This document shows, in pieces, positions 13,908-21,523 of a DNA stretch of 26,270 nucleotides. This DNA is from JBCCFK01 sp965262315 (GTDB taxonomy: Bacteria > Actinomycetota > Acidimicrobiia > Acidimicrobiales > UBA8592). The stretch lies in NCBI GenBank assembly GCA_965262315.1, contig CBDHFJ010000025.1, positions 1-26,270 of the forward strand, read 5' to 3'. The translations under genes and the position numbers were made by a program. The number at the start of each line of letters is the position of its first letter. Within the stretch, counting starts at the first letter, position 1. The notes under the pieces were generated by a model. That model was not told where the DNA came from. It saw nothing but the letters and a program-made list of their open reading frames with translations, and made no database searches.

Positions 13908-15104
13908 TCAGCGGTCGGCGGGGCTCGCCCGGATCGCGGTCACGGGATGGGTGAACGGTGAGCGGTACAAGACCGTCGCCCCGATGGTGATGACCATCAC
14001 CACCAGGTACATGCCCCGATAGCCGATCCCGTCGGCCAGCACGCCCAAGCCGAACGCCGCCAGGCTGTTGGCGAGGTCGCCGAACGCCACGACTGTGGCG
14101 ATCACTCGGGACCGTTCCTGCGGAGAGGCCGACTCGGCCGCGACCACGGTCATCAACGGCACGTTCATCGACAGGCCCGTCGCCAGCACGATCCCGCCCA
14201 GGTAGAGCGACCAGACCTGATCGAACGCGACGATGATCCCGAGGCCGGCGGCCGCGGTCAGGTGGGCCGCGGTGCCGAGGTTGAGGCGGTTGGCGTTCGC
14301 GATCAGTCGACCCCCGAACGCGCGAGCGACCAGGGTCGTGAGCGCGTACGCGAGGAGAACCCAACGCACCTGCTCGAGCCCGAGCGACTCGGCATACGGC
14401 GTGACGAAGGCGTTGAAGCTGATGAATGCACCGAAGACCATGAACGACACGGCCCCGGCGCGTGCCGCGACGGGGTGGAAGAGGCTCATGACGCCATCGA
14501 ATCGAGCCACGACGTCGCTGGGCCGGGTCTCGGGCAGCAGCCAACCGAGTGCGGCGCAGATGGCCGCGAACGCGGCGGCGACCCCGAAGGCGCCGTTGAA
14601 ACCCCAGGCTTCGAGGGCGGCCTCGCCGGCGACGGGCCCGATGGCGAAGCCGACGAACACCGCCACGCCGAAGATCGAGAAGATCTCGGCGCTCCGCGAC
14701 GTCGGCTCGATCTCGGTGGCGGTGGTGGCCTGACCCAGGTACATGGCCGAACTGCACATCCCCAGGAGGACGCGGACCACCAGGAGGCCCCACAACCCGA
14801 GTTCGGTGGCCGGCACGTGGAGAAGCTGGAGCACCCCGACCCCGATGGCCCCGCCGATCATCATCGGCTTGCGGCCGTAGCGATCCGCGAGGTAGCCGAT
14901 GGCGGGTCGCATGATCAGCATCCCGGCGGCCATCACACCGAAGGCGAGGCCGATGTCGGTGTCGTCGCCACCGAGACGTCGTTCGACCAGGCGGGGCAGG
15001 ATCGGAAACGAGATCCCGGCGACCACGAAGTAGGCGACGCCGGCCGACAACAGGGTGACGACCTGCCGGTTGAGGATCGGTTCAGCCTCCCGGCGCTCCG
15101 TCAC
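13908..15104 (-). CDS. MFS transporter
   Basis: The 398-residue integral membrane protein has about 12 predicted helices. The first is VVTLLSAGVAYFVVAGISFPILP. The conserved MFS loop 2-3 motif appears as IGYLADRYGRKPMMIGG, followed by LLVVRVLLGMCSSAMYLGQATTATEI. A weaker repeat of the motif occurs in the second half (VARAFGGRLIANANR). It is likely a drug/proton antiporter-type exporter; the substrate is unknown. The GTG start at 15104 overlaps the stop of the upstream Suc/Fer-like gene by 4 nt (GTGA), so the two are translationally coupled. The N-terminal half is closest to the 12-helix multidrug-efflux type. Confidence 0.9.
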   Translation of the reverse strand: MTERREAEPILNRQVVTLLSAGVAYFVVAGISFPILPRLVERRLGGDDTDIGLAFGVMAAGMLIMRPAIGYLADRYGRKPMMIGGAIGVGVLQLLHVPATELGLWGLLVVRVLLGMCSSAMYLGQATTATEIEPTSRSAEIFSIFGVAVFVGFAIGPVAGEAALEAWGFNGAFGVAAAFAAICAALGWLLPETRPSDVVARFDGVMSLFHPVAARAGAVSFMVFGAFISFNAFVTPYAESLGLEQVRWVLLAYALTTLVARAFGGRLIANANRLNLGTAAHLTAAAGLGIIVAFDQVWSLYLGGIVLATGLSMNVPLMTVVAAESASPQERSRVIATVVAFGDLANSLAAFGLGVLADGIGYRGMYLVVMVITIGATVLYRSPFTHPVTAIRASPADR

Positions 15105-16042
15105 TCGGGGTGGAAGTCCAGCAGGCGGTATTCGGTGCCGGGCTTGGCCGGCTGCCCTCCCGGCTCGCGACAGGCGATGGTCGGCACCGGCCGGCCTCGG
15201 CCGACGAGCGCGAGCCAGCTGCGCAGCCCGCCCTCCCCCGCCGTCACCCGGACGACGACACCCTGGTCGGTCTCGTCCACGATCTCCGCCGTGCGAGGTG
15301 CCTGTTCCCAGGTCCAGCCTTCGTGGCTCAGCAGCGCGCGCTCGGCGACTTGCGCCGGGCCCGTGTCGGCTCCCCACCACCCGCGGCAGCGGTCTGCGAC
15401 GTCGGCTGCGTCGCCGGATCGGGTGAGGACCGAGGCGAGTCCGTCGGGGTCGAGGTAGGCCCACATGCGGCCGTCGGGGAGCGTGATCGCCGTGGGGGCG
15501 AATCGGTGGCCGCCGGTGTGGCTCACCCGGCGGACCACCACATCGTCCCAGCGGTCGTCGACATCGCCCGCCAGGCGGGTGCCGTCGGCTCCACAGCACA
15601 TGTCGTGACTGCCTTGGGTACAGATCCAGACCTCGGCCACGTGTGCGTGCGCGGAGGTGACGTCGTCCGCGTCGGTCGGTTCGTGGCCGGCCACCACCGA
15701 CGTCACGGTCGCGTTGAGGGCATCGGGAGTCGTGCGCCAGACCTGACGTTGCCCGCCCCACGGCGCTCTGCGGTATGCGATCACCTGAACCCCGTCATCC
15801 GGAGCGGACGGCACTGCGGCCAGCACACGAGTCGGGGCGGGGGCGTGGGCGACGACGTCGGGAACGCCGGCCAGCAACTCGTGTGCAAACACCGGCTTGG
15901 GCCAGGGCAGCGGCACCTCGGCGGCGACCAGGAGGTCGGCGCGGATGGCGGACCCGGCCGGATCGACGGCCAACGCCCGTGCATGATCGGCGCATCGCAC
16001 CGCCTGATCCTCGGCGGGCAGCAGCGTCAGGTCCACGGTCAC
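15101..16042 (-). CDS. Sucrase/ferredoxin-like (thioredoxin-like) family protein
   Basis: The 313-residue protein carries the Suc_Fer-like signature: EVWICTQGSHDMCCGADG (Cys141, Cys149, Cys150), then RVSHTGGHRFAPTAITLPDGRMWAYLD. The family is thioredoxin-like and related to [2Fe-2S] ferredoxins; the Cys and His residues may bind a cluster. Cys17 in the N-terminal part may also take part. The biological role is not known. The start is GTG 16042; TAGATT ends 6 nt upstream, giving a likely leaderless message. The stop overlaps the MFS start (GTGA), which implies a two-gene operon. It is divergent from the kinase gene, 81 bp away. Confidence 0.85.
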   Translation of the reverse strand: MTVDLTLLPAEDQAVRCADHARALAVDPAGSAIRADLLVAAEVPLPWPKPVFAHELLAGVPDVVAHAPAPTRVLAAVPSAPDDGVQVIAYRRAPWGGQRQVWRTTPDALNATVTSVVAGHEPTDADDVTSAHAHVAEVWICTQGSHDMCCGADGTRLAGDVDDRWDDVVVRRVSHTGGHRFAPTAITLPDGRMWAYLDPDGLASVLTRSGDAADVADRCRGWWGADTGPAQVAERALLSHEGWTWEQAPRTAEIVDETDQGVVVRVTAGEGGLRSWLALVGRGRPVPTIACREPGGQPAKPGTEYRLLDFHPE

Positions 16043-16123
16043 GGCCTCAATCTACCCGGCACGGCGGGGATGCCCGGTGCCGCGGTTGCGCGCCGACCCG
16101 CGTGCATCTGGCAGCATGCGACG
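16043..16123. promoter_or_regulatory. Divergent promoter region between Suc/Fer-like and kinase genes
   Basis: Leftward, TAGATT (complement of 16049-16054) ends 6 nt before GTG 16042. Rightward, TGGCAGCAT (16109-16117) ends 6 nt before ATG 16124. Neither start has a Shine-Dalgarno. I see no clear operator. Confidence 0.4.
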
Positions 16124-17155
16124 ATGACCGTCGACCTCGTCCACGAACCAGCCCTCATGTCGCCTGCGTGGCTCACGGCAGCGCTGGCCGACGCGTTCCC
16201 GGGCTGCGAGGTGACCGGCTCGACCTGGACCCCGGTGGGGACCGGGCTGATGGCACGCAGCTTCCGGCTCCGCCTGGAGGGCACCGAGTGCCCCGATTCG
16301 ATCGTCGCCAAGGTGCCGTCGGAGGACGCGACGACCCGTGAGCTGGGCGCTCGCGCCTACACCCGAGAGGTCGGCTTCTACGAGGACGTCGCCACCACGA
16401 TGCGCGGGCGGATCCCCGCCTGCCATCACGCCGACATCTCCGAGACCGGGAGCGAGTTCGTCCTCCTGCTCGAAGACATCGACCCGGCCCGCCAAGGTGA
16501 CCAGATCGACGGTTGTTCGCTGGCGGACGCACGACGGGCCATCGGGAACCTCGCTCGGCTCCACGGGTCGACCTGGGGCCGCGAGGACGAACACCCGTGG
16601 CTGGGCGACGACTCCCGCGAAAGCCTGGCCCTGTACATGCAGATGGCGATGGAGGCCTTCGCCCCGCGGTTCGTCGAGCTCGTCGAGCCCCAGGCGATGG
16701 ACGTCTTCTGGGCGTTCGCAGCGGGTGCCGATGTCTGGCAGGAGCACGAGCCGTCCACGCGAGCGGTCCTGCACGGCGACTATCGACTCGACAACCTGCT
16801 CTTCTCGACGACGCACGACTGGGTGGCCGCCGTCGACTGGCAGACGATGACCTACGCGAGCCCGGCTCGGGATCTCGCCTACTTCCTCGGCAACAGTCTG
16901 ACCACCGACGATCGGCGGACCCACGAGCAGGATCTGATCGACCACTACCTGGCGACGCTCGGGGAGATGGGGGTCGAACACGAACCCGCGGTCCTTCACG
17001 CCGAGCTCGTCCACGGCGCGTTCCAGGGTCCCCTGGTCACCGCGCTCGGTGCGTTCACCGCCACTCGGACCGAACGAAGCGAGGCGATGTTCGCGGCGAT
17101 GGCGAACCGCTGCGCCGCGCAGATCCTCGACCACGGCGGGCTGGACCTGTTGTGA
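16124..17155 (+). CDS. Aminoglycoside phosphotransferase / CHK-like kinase-family protein
   Basis: The 343-residue protein has the APH/choline-kinase-type fold. The N-terminal lobe holds the phosphate loop region GTGLMARSFRL and the lysine strand SIVAKVPS. FVLLLEDID is the hinge. The catalytic loop is HGDYRLDNLLF (217-227; Asp219 as base, Asn224 for metal) and the metal Asp is in VAAVDWQ (Asp238). The closest style is that of the ecdysteroid/CHK-like and acyl-CoA dehydrogenase-associated kinases found in actinobacteria; antibiotic resistance should not be assumed. The LLM oxidoreductase gene starts inside its stop codon (GTGA overlap), so they form an operon and may act on the same metabolite. 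Confidence 0.85.
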   Translation: MTVDLVHEPALMSPAWLTAALADAFPGCEVTGSTWTPVGTGLMARSFRLRLEGTECPDSIVAKVPSEDATTRELGARAYTREVGFYEDVATTMRGRIPACHHADISETGSEFVLLLEDIDPARQGDQIDGCSLADARRAIGNLARLHGSTWGREDEHPWLGDDSRESLALYMQMAMEAFAPRFVELVEPQAMDVFWAFAAGADVWQEHEPSTRAVLHGDYRLDNLLFSTTHDWVAAVDWQTMTYASPARDLAYFLGNSLTTDDRRTHEQDLIDHYLATLGEMGVEHEPAVLHAELVHGAFQGPLVTALGAFTATRTERSEAMFAAMANRCAAQILDHGGLDLL

Positions 17156-18024
17156 CCGAGTTCCAGCTGTTCCTCCCCCAGATACGCATGGCGCTCGAGG
17201 CCATCGTCGACCGGGCGAGGTCCGCCGAACAGGCCGGCTTCGACGGGATCGCGTTCATGGACCACCTGGTGGCCCCGGGAGCCGAGCACCAGCCGGCGTG
17301 GGACGCGATGGTGACCGCCACGTGGGTTGCCGCACACACCGAGCGGTTGACGGTCGGGCACCTGGTCCTGTGCGATGCATTTCGGCATCCGGCCGTGCTG
17401 GCCAAGCAGGCGGTCAGTCTCGACCACGCCACCGGCGGTCGCTTCGAGCTGGGGCTCGGTTGGGGCTCCTACGATGCCGAGATCGAGGCGTTCGGGACGG
17501 GCGAGCCGTCCCGCGCCGTGCGATTCGCCCGGCTCGCGGAGACCGTGGCCGTGGTTCGCGGCTTGTGGACCGGTGCACCGGTGGACCACGACGGTGATCA
17601 CCACCGGCTGCAGGCTGCGTCCCAGGCCCCGACGCCGCTCGACGGCATACCTGTGGTGATCGGTGGGACCGGACCGAAGACCATGCGTCTCGTCGCGGAG
17701 CACGCGACCTGGTGGAACTGCCCCGGCTACGCCGTCGACCGCTTCGACGAGCTGCGGGCCCGCTGCGGGCCGGCACGGCCGTCTCTCCAGGTGATGGTCA
17801 GTCTCGTGCACGAGGGTGAGGACTCCGACGAGGTCGCGGCGACCACACGCCGCCGCTTCGGGCGCCGTCCCGACATCGTCCACGGGCGCCCGGAGGAGTT
17901 GGTCGACCAGCTCGCTGCGCTCCGAGGTCGTGGCGTCGAACGCTTCTATCTCTGGTGCACCGACTTCGCGCCAGAGCGGACCCTCCGGGTCCTGGGCGCC
18001 GACGTCCTCCCCCATCTGCGCTGA
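17152..18024 (+). CDS. LLM-class (luciferase-like, probably F420-dependent) oxidoreductase
   Basis: The 290-residue protein has the bacterial luciferase-like TIM barrel: EAIVDRARSAEQAGFDGIAFMDHL, TERLTVGHLVLCDAFRHPAVLAKQAVSLDHATGGRFELGLGWGSYDAEIEAFG, and later DGIPVVIGGTGPKTMRLVAEHATWWN. These phrases are typical of actinobacterial F420-dependent members, although FMN use cannot be excluded. The reaction and substrate are unknown. The GTG start at 17152 overlaps the kinase stop by 4 nt. The homology begins at the very first residues (TEFQLFLPQ), so the start is well supported. Confidence 0.92.
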   Translation: MTEFQLFLPQIRMALEAIVDRARSAEQAGFDGIAFMDHLVAPGAEHQPAWDAMVTATWVAAHTERLTVGHLVLCDAFRHPAVLAKQAVSLDHATGGRFELGLGWGSYDAEIEAFGTGEPSRAVRFARLAETVAVVRGLWTGAPVDHDGDHHRLQAASQAPTPLDGIPVVIGGTGPKTMRLVAEHATWWNCPGYAVDRFDELRARCGPARPSLQVMVSLVHEGEDSDEVAATTRRRFGRRPDIVHGRPEELVDQLAALRGRGVERFYLWCTDFAPERTLRVLGADVLPHLR

Positions 18025-18129
18025 CCCCGTCGTTCGCGGGACATGGGTCGAATGGCCTAAAGGCGGACGATCATCGTGTCGATGCTGTCGGTGGGACACA
18101 ACTGACCGCACTGCATCGAAGGATGGAGC

Positions 18130-19713
18130 ATGCCGCGTACCCTCGCGCCGGAAGCGGGTGTCCCCCGGAACGCCGCCGACCGCCAACACGACGACCGCAT
18201 CGACCTCACCGAGGCCGACGGGGCCGAACTGGATCTGACCGCATCGCTACCGCGGGCCCTCGACCCCATCGCCAGCGAGCTCACGAGCGCCGCAGCGCAC
18301 TGGGTCGAGCTGGGTGCGGACGCCGTCGTCGTGGAAACCGACAGCAGTGAGTGCGTCCTCGCCGGGACCTGGGCGGGTGACAACGGCCGAGCATCGCTCG
18401 TCACCGCGCTGAGCCCCGGGGTGAGGCTTCGGGTCGCCGGCAGCGGCCCGGACGTCACCCAGGTGGAAGTGGTTTCCCTGGCGCTGGCGCAGGTGCTCCG
18501 CCTGTCGTCCGAGGTGCGCCACGTGACCGATGAGCTCGTCGAGCGGGACCATCAGATGGTGGCGCTCCGCGAGCTCCTCACCGCGAGCGACGACGTCTTC
18601 GACCGCACCGCGCTGGCCGAGCGACTCGCCGACGATCTCGTGCGCCTCGCCGGCGCCGCCAGCGCCGTCGTCGCCACCGAGGCCGGCGTGTGCGCGGTCG
18701 CCGGGGCACACGATGCTCGCGGCCCGCTCGCCCAGCTGATTGCGGGCAATCGGGTCGACTCGCCGGCCTCCGTGGCCGGCGCCGCCCACGGGTTGGACGG
18801 CGAGGTCGTCCTGCTGCCGATCCGGTCTGCGGCGGGTGCTGCCCAGGGCACGCTGGCTGCACTGATGCGCGCCGACGGCCACGGCTCTGTGCCGGAGCGC
18901 GAGCTGCTCGACTGGCTGGCGGACTACGCGACGGGACTGCTCGCCACCGCCGACCGCCACGAACAACTGGTCGAGGCCGCCGTGGAGGCCCGCGACGCAG
19001 CGGCCGCAGCCGTGCTCGTCGAGCAGGCCATTCCGACGGCCGGATCGCGCCCGCGAGGCGCCGATCTGGCCACACACCGGCGACCGGGCTCGGTCGGAGA
19101 CGGCGGCTTCCACAGCCACACCGCCACGCCGACCGGTGCCGTGTTCTGCGCCGGCCGGGTGTCCGGTCCTGTGTTGCCGACCGCGCTCGCGATCAACGGC
19201 ATCGTCAGCACCACGCTGCGGGCAGCCGGCCGCAACCGAGCGATGCCCGTCACCGACATCCTGGCCGAGGTCCGCCGACAGCACGAGGCGTGCTTCTCCG
19301 GTTCGGTCGAGGCGGACGTCGTGATCGGCCGCTGGGACGAGTCGTCGGCCACGGTCGACCTCGCCGTCGCCGGCGAACCACTCGTGATGCATCGCCATGG
19401 CGCCGGGGTGTCCCTGATCGCCTCCACCGCCGGTCCGGTCGGCGACGGGTCGCGTCGGAACGATGCCGCCCGATCGGCCATGGTGCAGCTGCTGCCCGGC
19501 GAGGCGGTCGTGGTGGGGACGAGCCTGGTGCTCGACCAGTCCGACGAGGCTCGTTCGTGCATTGGTGTCGACGACGTTCGGAACCTCATCGCGTCGACCG
19601 CCGGCTGCGACGCCGAGGCCACCATCGACCGCCTGGTCGCGGTCTTCGACCGGCACGCAGCCGCACCGGCGATCCCGGGGGATCTGACGATCCTGGCGCT
19701 CACCCGAGCCTAG
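18130..19713 (+). CDS. GAF plus degenerate PP2C/SpoIIE-type phosphatase-like protein
   Basis: The 527-residue soluble protein looks like a signalling protein of RsbU/SpoIIE style. An N-terminal domain (~35-115) is followed by a helical linker (LRLSSEVRHVTDELVERDHQMVALRELL), a GAF-like domain (~150-270), then a PP2C-like domain (~300-525). PP2C landmarks are present in order but lack the metal ligands. 'GGDxYD' is VGDGGFHS, 'DVsGhG' is AGRVSGP, 'TDGxxE' is GTSLVLDQS, and the final 'DD.T' is GDLT. It is therefore probably a non-catalytic pseudophosphatase, perhaps a sensor or binding partner for an anti-sigma network. No anti-sigma or sigma gene is adjacent. ATG 18130 follows AAGGA at 7 nt. The domain assignment is by pattern and is tentative. 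Confidence 0.6.
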   Translation: MPRTLAPEAGVPRNAADRQHDDRIDLTEADGAELDLTASLPRALDPIASELTSAAAHWVELGADAVVVETDSSECVLAGTWAGDNGRASLVTALSPGVRLRVAGSGPDVTQVEVVSLALAQVLRLSSEVRHVTDELVERDHQMVALRELLTASDDVFDRTALAERLADDLVRLAGAASAVVATEAGVCAVAGAHDARGPLAQLIAGNRVDSPASVAGAAHGLDGEVVLLPIRSAAGAAQGTLAALMRADGHGSVPERELLDWLADYATGLLATADRHEQLVEAAVEARDAAAAAVLVEQAIPTAGSRPRGADLATHRRPGSVGDGGFHSHTATPTGAVFCAGRVSGPVLPTALAINGIVSTTLRAAGRNRAMPVTDILAEVRRQHEACFSGSVEADVVIGRWDESSATVDLAVAGEPLVMHRHGAGVSLIASTAGPVGDGSRRNDAARSAMVQLLPGEAVVVGTSLVLDQSDEARSCIGVDDVRNLIASTAGCDAEATIDRLVAVFDRHAAAPAIPGDLTILALTRA

Positions 19714-19720
19714 GGAGGCC

Positions 19721-20467
19721 TCACCGCTGGGATCGGAAGAAGCGCCGCAGCAACGCCTGGTACGCCGCCTCGAAGTCGTCGTAGACGCCGCGGAGTCCGG
19801 CAGCCGGCCAGTCCGGTGGCGCCAGCTCGGCCGGGAGTGCCGGGTCGGCGAGGAGGTGTCGCAGCACCGCAGCGGCGAGCACGAACCCTGGCGTCAACAT
19901 CTCGTCGTCGTCGGCCGCGAACGCAGCCGCGCTGTCCGCCAGGCCGAGGCAGAGCCGCCTGGCCTCGTCAGCCCAGTCGTCGAGATCCCAGAGGGCGGCG
20001 ACGAGGTCACCCGGGTCCGTGTCAGGGACCACGGTGGCCCACACGAGATCCGTGCTCGGTGCTCGAGTGGTCCCGAGGTTGTCGGGCCGCAGCCAGACGC
20101 CCTCGCGGAGCTCGGCCAGCTTCAGCGAAGCCAGCGCCGACCGGCGTTCGCTCCGGCGCTGCGCAGTCGACGCCTCGACGACGACCGCCTGGACCCACGA
20201 GCCGTCCCACGGGACATCAGGCGAGGTGCGAGCGGCGTCCTGTCGCCGTTGCCGGTCCACCAGGTGCCCCGCGAGACGGTAGCGACCGTCCTCGTTGGTC
20301 AGCTCGCCCCGCTCGACCATCCGGCTGAGCGCGACTCGAGCGGTTCCCTCGGCGATCCCGAACCGTCGGGCGAACGCCACGAGCAGACGCCCGTCCATGA
20401 TCGGCGGGTGGGTACCGAGCAGCGTCGAGGCGATCACGCTCCGAGCCGACAGCGCGGCAGCCGGCAT
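19721..20467 (-). CDS. PaaX-family transcriptional regulator
   Basis: The 248-residue protein resembles PaaX. The N-terminal winged-helix region SARSVIASTLLGTHPPIMDGRLLVAFARRFGIAEGTARVALSRMVERGELTNEDGRYRLAG matches its 'S.l.tllGd...' and 'vR.alsRl...G.l...r.gr.s.Yrl' pattern. The central and C-terminal parts (WDGSWVQAVV, LREGVWLRPDNL, VWATVVPDT, AYQALLRRFFRSQR) also fit. PaaX represses phenylacetate catabolism in Enterobacteria; homologues regulate other pathways. No paa genes are present. Its ATG (20467) shares one base with the desaturase stop (TGATG), so it is co-translated with the desaturase and probably regulates it or a linked lipid pathway. The longer open frame is antisense to nothing useful and was trimmed to this start. 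Confidence 0.82.
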   Translation of the reverse strand: MPAAALSARSVIASTLLGTHPPIMDGRLLVAFARRFGIAEGTARVALSRMVERGELTNEDGRYRLAGHLVDRQRRQDAARTSPDVPWDGSWVQAVVVEASTAQRRSERRSALASLKLAELREGVWLRPDNLGTTRAPSTDLVWATVVPDTDPGDLVAALWDLDDWADEARRLCLGLADSAAAFAADDDEMLTPGFVLAAAVLRHLLADPALPAELAPPDWPAAGLRGVYDDFEAAYQALLRRFFRSQR

Positions 20468-21456
20468 CAGCGCGAGAGGGTCCGCCAGAACGCCCAGTAG
20501 CTGTCGTGCACGAGGACCCCGTCGAGGTAGCCGTCCTCCTCCATCGCCCGGTGCAGCGTGGGCAGGTTGCGCCATGGGATCCCGGAGTCCACGTGATGAG
20601 CCAGGTGGTAGCCGGTGTTGAAGGGAACGAACAGCAGGCTCGGCAGCCGGCGTTGGCGGATGTGATGCGTCGTGTACCGCCGGTCGTCGCTCCGGGTCAT
20701 TCCCGCATGCTCGGCCAGCGCCCGCAGCCGGTTGACCACCCGCCAATAGGTCATCCACGGGACGAACCAGACGAACAGGTACAGCCACGGCGCCCCGGCC
20801 AACCAGAACAGACCGAGGATCACCGCCTGTGCACCCAGGGTCTTCAGCGCGCGGATGCGATAGCCGGAGCGAACGAGTCCTCGGAGCACGGGCTTGAGGT
20901 TCTTCCAACCCGAGACGCCCGACGCATCCCGGGTGAGCTTGCGACGCAAGGACGCCGCCGGGATCGGGTAGCGGGAGTACAGGAGGAAGTCAGGCTCCTT
21001 GGGGCCGAATTCGTCACGGTGGTGGTTGGTGTGCGTCAGGCGGTAGCCACTCCCGCCATCACCGAACGAGATGAGTCCGACGAGCTTCTCGCCGATGGCG
21101 TCGTTCCACCAGCGGTTCGAGAACAGCAGCCGATGGGCAGCCTCGTGGTTGAGGATCGCGAACCGCGGGAAGTGGGTGCCCATGGCCAGCGCGGCCAGGA
21201 CCGTGAACGCCCAGCTGTCGACCGCAATGGCCGCCCACACGATGCCGACCGGGACCGCGAACAGCCACAGCGTGGTCCAGGCGTTGCGCAGGTCGTCGAT
21301 CCGGCGCAGCTCCTGGCGGAAGTCGGGACGAGGTCGTCCGTCCGGCCGCAGTCGCTCCGAGCCCGCGAACGGGGCGAGATCGCCCACGTCAGGGGCGAGA
21401 CCGCCCGTGTATCGGGCCACGAGCTCGTCGTGGGTCGGCGTGTCGGTCGCTGCCAT
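20467..21456 (-). CDS. Membrane fatty acid desaturase
   Basis: The 329-residue membrane protein has the three His boxes of acyl desaturases: HEAAH (104-108), HTNHH (142-146) and HLAHH (284-288). These bind the di-iron centre. Hydrophobic segments include LWLFAVPVGIVWAAIAV, FTVLAALAMGTHFP and VILGLFWLAGAPWLYLFVWFVPW. It introduces a double bond into an acyl chain or modifies a related lipid (beta-carotene hydroxylase-type members share these boxes). I chose ATG 21456 over the GTG 9 nt upstream: TACGGT ends 7 nt before the ATG with TCGACG 17 bp further up, which fits a leaderless start. PaaX follows with a 1-nt overlap. Confidence 0.88.
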   Translation of the reverse strand: MAATDTPTHDELVARYTGGLAPDVGDLAPFAGSERLRPDGRPRPDFRQELRRIDDLRNAWTTLWLFAVPVGIVWAAIAVDSWAFTVLAALAMGTHFPRFAILNHEAAHRLLFSNRWWNDAIGEKLVGLISFGDGGSGYRLTHTNHHRDEFGPKEPDFLLYSRYPIPAASLRRKLTRDASGVSGWKNLKPVLRGLVRSGYRIRALKTLGAQAVILGLFWLAGAPWLYLFVWFVPWMTYWRVVNRLRALAEHAGMTRSDDRRYTTHHIRQRRLPSLLFVPFNTGYHLAHHVDSGIPWRNLPTLHRAMEEDGYLDGVLVHDSYWAFWRTLSR

Positions 21457-21463
21457 ACGCACC

Positions 21464-21514
21464 ACCGTAGCGTGCCGTTACACCAGCGTCGACACTCACG
21501 TCACACCGTGTAAC
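21464..21514 (-). promoter_or_regulatory. Desaturase promoter and candidate operator (GTTACAC/GTGTAAC repeats)
   Basis: On the minus strand TCGACG (complement of 21487-21492), a 17-bp spacer and TACGGT (21464-21469) precede ATG 21456. GTCACAC-C-GTGTAAC at 21500-21514 is an inverted repeat with one mismatch just upstream of the -35. Another GTTACAC half-site lies in the spacer (21477-21483), forming a perfect 7-bp inverted repeat with 21508-21514. This looks like an operator; the regulator could be the co-transcribed PaaX homologue or a TetR protein elsewhere. Confidence 0.5.
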
Positions 21515-21523
21515 GCTCTCCCA

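Noticed and set aside
18082..18105. Seven-codon ORF (MLSVGHN) behind a GATCAT box upstream of the GAF/PP2C-like gene
   Set aside because: It has the leaderless spacing, but nothing in its codons suggests regulation; chance is likely.
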